The translations under genes were made by a program, and so were the position numbers. Of a stretch of 6,382 bases of DNA, positions 1 through 5,407 are shown piece after piece. Location of the stretch: assembly GCA_947468255.1 (NCBI GenBank), contig CANIMM010000188.1:1-6382 (forward strand), in the 5' to 3' direction. This stretch comes from Chitinophagaceae bacterium. GTDB taxonomy: Bacteria > Bacteroidota > Bacteroidia > Chitinophagales > Chitinophagaceae. A model generated the notes under the pieces. The model did no database searches and was not told the origin of the DNA. It worked only from the letters and a program-made list of their open reading frames with translations. Numbering within the stretch: position 1 is the first letter of the stretch; every line of letters begins with the position of its first letter.

Positions 1-488
1 AAACCAGTAATTTTCCCTTTATCTGAATTGGGATGCCGAATATAAAACACACTTACCTCCATTGGATAAGTAACCAAATTCTGTACAATATATTCCCAAG
101 GCATTTGGGAATGATATTGACGCAGTGCTTGCTCATTATCAATTTTCCTCAACAAAATACCCTGACTGCCTACTTCTGGTTTAACGATGAATGGATACTC
201 AATTTGAGATTCCACCAACCGCTGCTGCAACAAAGAAAAATCCTCATTGGGCAGTATATTGCAGGTGGCAGGATATAGACTAGTAGGCAATAAATCATAC
301 ATCTCTTTTTTGGGTTCTCCTTCCATTCCGCCAAATGTTAATTTGGGATTACTGGAAGTGAAAAACCAAACATGCCCCGATTTGATGGTGTACCACAACC
401 AACATACTGATATGGGAGCATAGAGCAGTTTAAATGGCCATGCTTCCCAATCCTTAATAGCAGCAAAGACGAGTTGTATCTTTTTCAT
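1..488 (-). CDS. ATP-grasp protein, D-Ala-D-Ala ligase-like, N-terminal part (runs off left edge)
   Basis: The first 162 codons are visible; the C-terminal part lies outside the window. The start is the ATG at 486-488. The N-terminus holds an aromatic, hydrophobic stretch (about residues 17-44, with WPFKLLYAP) and then a polar stretch, GGMEGEPKKEMYDLLP (53-68). Residues 99-116 read PFIVKPEVGSQGILLRKI, which fits the ATP-grasp nucleotide-binding region: K103 is the candidate ATP-binding lysine and GSQG (107-110) the glycine-rich loop. EYIVQNL (132-138) fits the adenine hinge, and PMEVSVFY (142-149) follows. Proteins like this in Bacteroidota are usually labelled D-alanine-D-alanine ligase, but the N-terminus is unlike Ddl, so the substrate is unknown. 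The ATP-grasp call is fairly firm; a specific ligase reaction is not supported. The gene is divergent from the Fe-S protein gene and has its own promoter-like element right at its start. Confidence 0.8.
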   Translation of the reverse strand, partial: MKKIQLVFAAIKDWEAWPFKLLYAPISVCWLWYTIKSGHVWFFTSSNPKLTFGGMEGEPKKEMYDLLPTSLYPATCNILPNEDFSLLQQRLVESQIEYPFIVKPEVGSQGILLRKIDNEQALRQYHSQMPWEYIVQNLVTYPMEVSVFYIRHPNSDKGKITG

Positions 489-495
489 TGAAACA

Positions 496-503
496 CAAAA
501 ATA
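496..503 (-). promoter_or_regulatory. Candidate -7 element for the ATP-grasp gene
   Basis: Read on the minus strand this is TATTTTTG, an exact match to the Bacteroidota -7 consensus TAnnTTTG. A TTTG lies 15 nt further upstream as a possible, closely spaced -33 element. The ATG begins only 7 nt downstream of the element, so transcription would start at or next to the start codon, giving a leaderless or nearly leaderless mRNA. Matches to so short a motif occur by chance in AT-rich DNA; its position supports it. Confidence 0.45.
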
Positions 504-582
504 GCACCTTAGCTGCAACAAATTGACGGACTGCTAAAATTTATCAAAGACAATGTGTTTAATAAAACAACAAACATTTTGC

Positions 583-590
583 TACCTTTA
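583..590 (+). promoter_or_regulatory. Weak candidate -7 element for the Fe-S protein operon
   Basis: TACCTTTA matches five of the six fixed bases of TAnnTTTG and lies 22 nt before the preferred start at 613. No clear -33 TTTG sits at the usual distance. If it is used, transcription would begin near 597, downstream of the earlier in-frame ATG at 553, which would favour the 610/613 start. Confidence 0.25.
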
Positions 591-612
591 CTTTACTGAA
601 ACATTTGATATG

Positions 613-1389
613 ATGCATGTACCAACAATGGCTGAAATGATAGCGAATGGCGAAAGCCCTGATATCTTGTTTTGGGTAGGCTGTGCAGGAAGTTATGACC
701 AACGAGCCCAAAAAATAACCCAGGCTTTTGCAACGATCCTACATAAAGTAGGCATTCGATATGCCATTTTGGGAAAAGAGGAATTGTGTACTGGGGATCC
801 TGCAAGAAGGTCCGGCAACGAGTTTATGTTTCAAATGATGGCTTACCAGAACATTCAGATTTTAAACGGTTATGGAATTAAAAAAATAGTCACTGCCTGT
901 CCACATTGCTTTAATACATTAAAAAATGAATATCCCGAATTGGGGGGCAATTATGAGGTAATTCACCATGCTAGTTTTATTCAACAGCTCATTGATGAGG
1001 GGAAGATTGTCATGAAAGAGCAGGGTAGTTTTAAAGGAAAAAAAATCACCTATCATGACAGTTGTTATTTAGGAAGGGCCAATAATATTTACGAGGCTCC
1101 CCGCAAAGTACTTGAAGCGTTAGACATTGAACTGGTAGAGATGAAGCGGTGTAAATCCAACGGTTTGTGCTGTGGTGCAGGTGGCGGCCAGATGTTTAAA
1201 GAAGAAGAAAAAGGAACCATTCGAGTTAATCTAGAAAGAAGCAATGAAGCCCTTGATACCGGTGCAGCAATCATTGCCGCTGCTTGTCCTTTTTGTAATA
1301 CAATGCTCTCAGATGGAGTGAAAAATAGTAATAAAGAGGAAGAAGTTCGGGTCCTTGATATCGCAGAATTAATCGCCCAATCCATTTAA
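613..1389 (+). CDS. CCG-domain (Fe-S)-binding protein, heterodisulfide reductase subunit B-like
   Basis: This 258-residue cytoplasmic protein has two cysteine-rich CCG-type modules, as in HdrB and in the Fe-S subunits of lactate and glycerol-3-phosphate oxidoreductases. The second module is complete: C151, 34 residues, C186-C187-G, 37 residues, then CPFC at C225/C228. This spacing fits an HdrB-type Fe-S cluster site. The first module has the same layout (C24, C59, CPHC at C96/C99), but the CCG is CTG (T60), so it may not bind the same cluster. A 'HDSC' (148-151) stands where HDPC is usual. It probably takes part in electron transfer or disulfide chemistry; the substrate is unknown. The start at 613 (MHVPTMAEM) fits the family's usual N-terminus. 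ATGs at 610 and 553 are also in frame, but the residues added from 553 look non-conserved. It is followed 10 bp later by its likely operon partner. Confidence 0.88.
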   Translation: MHVPTMAEMIANGESPDILFWVGCAGSYDQRAQKITQAFATILHKVGIRYAILGKEELCTGDPARRSGNEFMFQMMAYQNIQILNGYGIKKIVTACPHCFNTLKNEYPELGGNYEVIHHASFIQQLIDEGKIVMKEQGSFKGKKITYHDSCYLGRANNIYEAPRKVLEALDIELVEMKRCKSNGLCCGAGGGQMFKEEEKGTIRVNLERSNEALDTGAAIIAAACPFCNTMLSDGVKNSNKEEEVRVLDIAELIAQSI

Positions 1390-1399
1390 AAAAAATAGT

Positions 1400-1915
1400 A
1401 TGAACCTACAATTTCAGAATCAAATACCTGCCGAATTTAGTGACACATCGAAAGTATGGATCTACCAAAGCAGCCGTTTATTTACAATGAGCGAAGCCTT
1501 GGAAATAGAAGCCACACTTGAACAATTTGTAGCCTCTTGGAAGAGTCATGGTGAGGAAGTAAAGGGATATGGTAATTTATTTTTCGGACAATTTATTATA
1601 CTGATGGCAGATGAAACAGCCACCGGAGTAAGTGGTTGCAGTACAGATAGCTCGGTCAGAATAGTGAAAGAAATTGAACAGCAATATACCGTTCAACTTT
1701 TTGAAAGGCAAACATTGGCATTTGTGGTAAAAGATAAAATTCAGCTGCTGCCGCTATCTCAACTAAACTATGCTGCAGAAAACGAATTTATTAAGGCCGA
1801 CACCCTCTATTTTAATAATACAGTATTAACTAAAAAAGAATTGCTGCAAAATTGGATCATTCCAATTAACAATAGTTGGTTATCCAAACGCATTGCCTTT
1901 CCTGCATTGAGCTGA
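1400..1915 (+). CDS. Conserved Bacteroidota protein, often mislabelled 'ABC transporter ATPase'
   Basis: This 171-residue soluble protein has no signal peptide or membrane segment. It begins 10 bp after the Fe-S protein gene and is almost surely co-transcribed with it. I recognise it from memory as a small Bacteroidota family that databases often call 'ABC transporter ATPase'. The blocks supporting this are VWIYQSSRLF (19-28), GCSTDSSVR (79-87), YFNNTV (137-142) and a C-terminal W152-x2-P155-x3-SW (159-160). No Walker A (GxxxxGKS/T), ABC signature or Walker B is present, so an ATPase role is not supported. C80 within GCSTDSS is a possible functional residue. The function is unknown; its position after a CCG Fe-S protein suggests a related redox or cofactor job, which is inference. 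Confidence 0.82.
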   Translation: MNLQFQNQIPAEFSDTSKVWIYQSSRLFTMSEALEIEATLEQFVASWKSHGEEVKGYGNLFFGQFIILMADETATGVSGCSTDSSVRIVKEIEQQYTVQLFERQTLAFVVKDKIQLLPLSQLNYAAENEFIKADTLYFNNTVLTKKELLQNWIIPINNSWLSKRIAFPALS

Positions 1916-1920
1916 TATAA

Positions 1921-2580
1921 TTATTTTTCTGAAGGATTTCTTTTTAGGAAGTTTAACTTGTTGATGGTAGCTTCTAGTCGAGCTAATTTGGTAGTTTCCT
2001 TTTTAGCTCCCGCTATCCAAGTGATGTATTCGTTTTTATTAGAAAATGAAAGGGTTTCATAGAAAGATTTTGCCGCTTGATTTTTTAAAAACAACAATTC
2101 CAATGCAACTGGAGTTGTGATTGTCTTTTTTTCAGTTTCCTTCACCTTTTTTTCTACCACAACGGATGCTCTTATTGCGGGATTTGATTTTTTAAACCGC
2201 ATAGCAGTCCAAATACTATCCAAGGTTATTAAACGAACTTCTTCATAGCCAAAATGAGCGATACAGTCCCAGTTGCTGTCCCTTGTTAAATCGCTAACAA
2301 TCTTGGATGCTGCTTTAGGATAGGCTACCCAAAGCTTTGCTTCATCATGCAAGGCAGGTACTACATCCGTTAAAATATCTTTAAGTTGCTTATGACTGAT
2401 TGCAAATACAAGGGCGAAATCAATTTTCCTGGCTTTAAGTAAGGGAGTGACGTTTTTGGCAAATGCTATTTTTACAAATTGCTTCTCAACAGTAGACGGT
2501 AAGCCTTGAATCAATAAATTTTTTTCATCCTTTAATTGCAACTTTTCCAACAAAGACAGCGACGGAGCTAATACTTCCAT
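1921..2580 (-). CDS. DUF3052-like/YdeI-like fusion protein of unknown function
   Basis: This 219-residue soluble protein appears to have two parts. Residues about 1-130 resemble DUF3052-type proteins: a hydrophobic strand at 22-26, then LWVAYPKAASKIVSDLTRD (83-101) and DSIWTAMRF (121-129). A charged Lys/Glu linker follows (about 141-153). Residues about 156-212 resemble the C-terminal domain of the YdeI/OmpD-associated family, with the pattern A-x2-FYETLSFSNKNEYITWI, then AKK and an Arg/Lys-rich helix. That family has been linked to bacteriocin and peptide resistance in enterobacteria, but nothing here proves such a role. The ATG at 2578-2580 is the natural start. The stop lies 5 bp from the stop of the convergent gene. 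Domain assignments are from remembered patterns. Confidence 0.75.
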   Translation of the reverse strand: MEVLAPSLSLLEKLQLKDEKNLLIQGLPSTVEKQFVKIAFAKNVTPLLKARKIDFALVFAISHKQLKDILTDVVPALHDEAKLWVAYPKAASKIVSDLTRDSNWDCIAHFGYEEVRLITLDSIWTAMRFKKSNPAIRASVVVEKKVKETEKKTITTPVALELLFLKNQAAKSFYETLSFSNKNEYITWIAGAKKETTKLARLEATINKLNFLKRNPSEK

Positions 2581-2683
2581 TTAAAAACTTATTTAATTAA
2601 AAAAAGATTACCGAATCATGGATTCTTTACAAATTTTTCATAGCATTCGTCTGTGACCCAAGAAACAGATTAAAAAAGTAACG

Positions 2684-2691
2684 CAAATTTA
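2684..2691 (-). promoter_or_regulatory. Candidate -7 element for the DUF3052-like/YdeI-like gene
   Basis: On the minus strand this reads TAAATTTG, an exact TAnnTTTG match, about 104 nt before the start codon and downstream of a possible hairpin that ends the M48 transcript. No clean -33 TTTG was found, because the upstream DNA is nearly pure A/T. It implies a leader of roughly 95 nt. Confidence 0.35.
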
Positions 2692-2716
2692 ATTTTAATT
2701 TTTAACATACCACCAT

Positions 2717-2740
2717 AAAACTCAGTATTTACAGTGAGTT
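2717..2740 (-). terminator. Weak hairpin after the M48 protease gene
   Basis: On the minus strand, AACTCA and TGAGTT form a 6-bp stem around a 10-nt loop, followed by only two further T residues before an A. It starts about 21 nt past the M48 stop codon. The low GC content and short T tract make it a poor intrinsic terminator, but its position is right. Confidence 0.3.
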
Positions 2741-2761
2741 AGCTTAAAAATGGTTGAAAAC

Positions 2762-3571
2762 TTATTTTACAGGCGGCTTATAATATTGTAAAGCCTCATT
2801 CATATATCCCTGTAATCGGGAGATTCTATTTTCATCTGCAGGGTGGGTTGTCAAAAATTCCGGTGTATGTTGATTTCCAGCAGCCTGAGACATTCTTTGC
2901 CAAAATGGGATAGCTTCCTTGGGGTCATAACCTGCCATGGCTGCGAATATTAAACCAAAATGATCCGCTTCATACTCCTGCTTTCTTGAATTGGGTAAGG
3001 TGAACCCTATTTGACTTCCAGGACCAAATATTCCATTAAAGATGCTATTTACTTTTCGATTGTTAGAGGTTAATACATCTCCGGCAATTCCCACACCTTG
3101 TGTAATCAGTGCCTGGCTCATGCGTTCATTACCATGACTAGCTACCGCATGGGCAATTTCGTGTCCGAGTACGATGGCCAATGCAGCTTCATTTTGAGTT
3201 ACTGCTAACAAGCCTGTATATACCACCACTTTACCTCCGGGCATACACCAGGCATTGACTTCTTTGTTTTCCACCAAATTAAATTCCCACTTATATCCCT
3301 GCAAAATATTTGCCTTGCCCTTACTTGAATAATATTGGGTGATGGCATTTTCTATTCTTTTACCAACCCTTCTGACCATCTCTGCATCCCGACTACTAGT
3401 AGAACCAATCACCTTACTCTGGGAAAGAAATGATTTATACTCGGTGATCGCCATTAGTTGAAGTTGGCTTTCAGGTAATATACTGAGTTGCCTTCGTCCG
3501 GTTACAGCATTGGTAGTACAGGAACAATAAAAAAGAATTAAAAATAATAGGAAAGGAAAAAACTTTTTCAT
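2762..3571 (-). CDS. M48-family zinc metalloprotease, predicted lipoprotein
   Basis: This is a 269-residue envelope protease related to the periplasmic M48 peptidases (BepA/LoiP-like), which handle misfolded envelope proteins. A signal peptide (MKKFF, then a hydrophobic run to about residue 15) leads to C16-S-C18, probably the lipidated cysteine, although the lipobox is atypical. Next come TGRRQLSILPE (24-34), the NAWCMPGGKVVVYTG block (106-120) and the zinc site HEIAH (137-141; ligands H137 and H141, catalytic E138). The third zinc ligand is probably E199 in the EYEAD motif (199-203). FLTTHPADENRISRL (239-253) closes the domain. There is no TPR region, so it is the short form of the family. 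The start at 3571 gives the signal peptide directly. The frame stays open upstream to 3697, but only from a TTG, and that part looks non-coding. No Shine-Dalgarno is visible, as is normal for Bacteroidota. Confidence 0.92.
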   Translation of the reverse strand: MKKFFPFLLFLILFYCSCTTNAVTGRRQLSILPESQLQLMAITEYKSFLSQSKVIGSTSSRDAEMVRRVGKRIENAITQYYSSKGKANILQGYKWEFNLVENKEVNAWCMPGGKVVVYTGLLAVTQNEAALAIVLGHEIAHAVASHGNERMSQALITQGVGIAGDVLTSNNRKVNSIFNGIFGPGSQIGFTLPNSRKQEYEADHFGLIFAAMAGYDPKEAIPFWQRMSQAAGNQHTPEFLTTHPADENRISRLQGYMNEALQYYKPPVK

Positions 3572-3683
3572 TTTAATAATATTTACTTGACAATGATGGA
3601 TCAATTTGGATGAGTAGATAATTCGTACCAAACCCAGACTAAAATCCAAAAAAATGCAAATTGGTATAGGCAATAGCTGTAGC

Positions 3684-3714
3684 AAAATTACCACCAAACC
3701 TTTGTCTCGTGGTA
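3684..3714 (-). terminator. Candidate intrinsic terminator after plsY
   Basis: On the minus strand TACCAC and GTGGTA form a perfect 6-bp stem around a 14-nt loop that can pair a little further (AGA with TTT), followed by A and four T residues. It begins about 37 nt past the plsY stop. Moderate strength; it would separate plsY from the M48 protease gene. Confidence 0.42.
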
Positions 3715-3751
3715 TTTGAAAACTTAATAAAATGGTAAGATTGAAGGGAAA

Positions 3752-4399
3752 TTATTTACGATTGAGTTTTCGTCTATCCCTAGCTTTAAAAATAGGCACC
3801 CTACTTTCACTACCCCTTAAAATTTTGATGATATTTTTTTGATGGGTAAGTATAATCATTATGGCCACTAATACTGCAAACACTCTATAAAGTGTAACAT
3901 CGTCGTTCCAAATCCAAAGTACGCAGATAGGCAAGGCGATTCCCGCTAAAATAGAACTTAATGAAACATATCGGGTAAGGAATAATACCAGTAGAAAAAC
4001 CCCCACACAACTCGCAGCTATTACAGGCTGAACTGTCAAAATCATTCCAAATAAGGTTGCAACCCCCTTTCCTCCCCTGAATTGGGCGAAAATGGGGAAT
4101 ATATGCCCAATTACTGCAGCTAATCCTAGTCCTACCATTAAATTCGTTCTATCCCACTCGTCGGTAAGGTAATGAGGCAAAAAACAGTATAAAGCCACCG
4201 CGATCATTCCTTTTAGGATATCACATATCATCACAATGGTCCCAAACTTAGAACCCAGGACCCGAAAGGTATTGGTAGCTCCCATGTTTCCACTTCCATA
4301 ATCTCGAATATCGATATGGAAAAAGACCTTGCTAATGATTAAAGCAGTGGGAATAGATCCAATAAAATAGGCTAAAACTATTAATAGTAGTTCGTTCAT
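3752..4399 (-). CDS. plsY: Glycerol-3-phosphate acyltransferase PlsY (acyl-phosphate dependent)
   Basis: PlsY transfers the acyl group from acyl-phosphate to the sn-1 position of glycerol-3-phosphate, making lysophosphatidate, the first step of phospholipid synthesis in the inner membrane. The 215-residue length fits the family. All three conserved motifs are visible: GSIPTAL (14-20) leading to DIRDYGSGNMGATNTFR (30-46); FRGGKGVAT (107-115); and the C-terminal THQKNIIKILRGSES (185-199). Several hydrophobic membrane segments lie between them (about 3-23, 53-74, 88-104, 116-141, 146-165 and 171-185). The C-terminus is a basic tail, normal for an integral membrane protein of this type. The ATG at 4397-4399 puts the first membrane segment at the very N-terminus, as expected. 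It lies 81 bp downstream of prmA and has its own promoter-like element. Confidence 0.97.
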   Translation of the reverse strand: MNELLLIVLAYFIGSIPTALIISKVFFHIDIRDYGSGNMGATNTFRVLGSKFGTIVMICDILKGMIAVALYCFLPHYLTDEWDRTNLMVGLGLAAVIGHIFPIFAQFRGGKGVATLFGMILTVQPVIAASCVGVFLLVLFLTRYVSLSSILAGIALPICVLWIWNDDVTLYRVFAVLVAIMIILTHQKNIIKILRGSESRVPIFKARDRRKLNRK

Positions 4400-4422
4400 T
4401 CTTTCTTTAATGGTTCGAATTA

Positions 4423-4430
4423 CAAATATA
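4423..4430 (-). promoter_or_regulatory. Candidate -7 element for plsY
   Basis: On the minus strand this reads TATATTTG, an exact match to TAnnTTTG, with a TTG 16 nt upstream as a slightly close -33 element. Transcription would start near 4416, leaving a leader of about 17 nt before the plsY ATG. The prmA stop codon is about 50 bp upstream, so plsY can be transcribed separately from prmA. Confidence 0.5.
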
Positions 4431-4480
4431 ACGGATATTTGTTCTCCAACACATTTAATTCATCCTAATATATTACTAAA

Positions 4481-5299
4481 TTATGGCATAATTGCCAGCA
4501 CCAAAATCCAGTCGCCACGTTGTAAAGTGGAAATATATTGTAATCCGGCTTCAGCCAATGATGCTTTGACAAGAGTTTCGTTCTCTTTTAAAAACCCACT
4601 CAGCAGCACCGAAGTTCCTGAAAATGAACCCAATACGATTGATTTCAAATTAGAAAGTATCACATTTAGATTTATATTGGCCAATATAACATCATATTTT
4701 TCTTCAACCGGCAAAGCATCCAATTGAGCTACCCGAATATTGGAACAAGCATTTTGCTCAATATTTTCATGGGTGTTGGTAATACTCCACTCATCATAGT
4801 CGATGGCAAAAACATTGGATGCGCCCAATTTACTGGCCAAAATCGCCAATACACCGGTTCCGGTGCCAAAATCCAGCACAGTTTTCCCTTTAAAATCGAG
4901 TTCCTTCATCTGCTGAATCATCAGATAGGTAGTAGCATGGTGCCCAGTGCCAAAGCTCATTTTAGGTGTAATGATGATTTCATGCAGCACCTCTTTCATT
5001 GGGGCATGAAATGTTGCCCTAATACCTACAAAATCATCTACCAGCACCGGCTGGAAACCCTCCTCCCATTGCTTATTCCAGTTGATGTTTTCGACCGTGT
5101 ATTTTTTATATGCTAGATTTTCAAACATGTCAATCACCTGCGAAAATTCAGTTTGTTTAAAAAGCTCTTCGGCAATGAAAGCCTTTAGAAGCTGCGGCTC
5201 CTCTTCAAAGCCTTCGAACCCTTGGTCGGATAAGAGTGCAACCAATTTTTCCTGTTGTTCATTGTCTTGAATTTCAAAATCAAATTGCAGATAGTTCAT
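4481..5299 (-). CDS. prmA: Ribosomal protein L11 methyltransferase PrmA
   Basis: PrmA uses S-adenosylmethionine to trimethylate amino groups of ribosomal protein L11 (RplK) in the cytoplasm. At 272 residues it is slightly shorter than the roughly 290 of the E. coli enzyme, as is usual in Bacteroidota. The N-terminal substrate-recognition domain (about 1-65) is followed by NINWNKQWEEGFQPV (71-85), a linker signature of the family. The Rossmann-type catalytic domain carries SFGTGHHATT (115-124), SAM-binding motif I DFGTGTG (143-149), the acidic end of strand 2 at AIDYDE (165-170), and DVILANINLNVIL (203-215), the equivalent of the NPPY-like motif. LLSGFL (232-237) and the closing GDWILVL (262-268) are typical. 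The ATG at 5297-5299 gives the expected N-terminus. It lies 108 bp downstream of pnp, beyond that gene's terminator; only a weak -7-like sequence (TACTTTTA) precedes it. Confidence 0.96.
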   Translation of the reverse strand: MNYLQFDFEIQDNEQQEKLVALLSDQGFEGFEEEPQLLKAFIAEELFKQTEFSQVIDMFENLAYKKYTVENINWNKQWEEGFQPVLVDDFVGIRATFHAPMKEVLHEIIITPKMSFGTGHHATTYLMIQQMKELDFKGKTVLDFGTGTGVLAILASKLGASNVFAIDYDEWSITNTHENIEQNACSNIRVAQLDALPVEEKYDVILANINLNVILSNLKSIVLGSFSGTSVLLSGFLKENETLVKASLAEAGLQYISTLQRGDWILVLAIMP

Positions 5300-5358
5300 G
5301 CTGATATTTTTTTTATTATTTCAATAAAAGTAGTTGAAACTATGAAAGTTCTGACTAC

Positions 5359-5387
5359 AAAAAACTCCGAAGAAAAATCTCCGGAGT
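5359..5387 (-). terminator. Intrinsic terminator of pnp
   Basis: Read on the minus strand, ACTCCGGAGA and TCTTCGGAGT form a 10-bp stem (one G-U pair) closed by a TTTT loop, then a run of five T residues. It lies 20 nt after the pnp stop codon. The G-U pair forms only in the minus-strand transcript; the plus-strand reading has an A-C mismatch at that place and no T tract at its end. This fixes the direction as terminating pnp. Confidence 0.88.
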
Positions 5388-5407
5388 CTATATTGAATTT
5401 GATTAAA

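Noticed and set aside
33..278. Open frame on the plus strand
   Set aside because: It lies wholly opposite the ATP-grasp gene, has no family-like motif, and the minus frame is clearly coding.
553..612. N-terminal extension of the Fe-S protein from the ATG at 553
   Set aside because: It adds 20 residues (Cys- and aromatic-rich, not family-like) and overlaps the probable promoter. The family N-terminus matches MHVPTMAEM at 613. It cannot be fully excluded.
593..1385. Two minus-strand open frames (593-805, 1089-1385)
   Set aside because: Both are shadows of the Fe-S protein gene, whose conserved motifs prove the plus frame.
3572..3697. Upstream extension of the M48 protein from a TTG at 3697
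   Set aside because: It would bury a good lipoprotein signal peptide inside the protein and overlaps the candidate plsY terminator.
4466..4475. Perfect palindrome TAATATATTA downstream of prmA
   Set aside because: Pure A/T with no loop and no T tract; expected by chance in such DNA. It is not a credible terminator or operator on this evidence.
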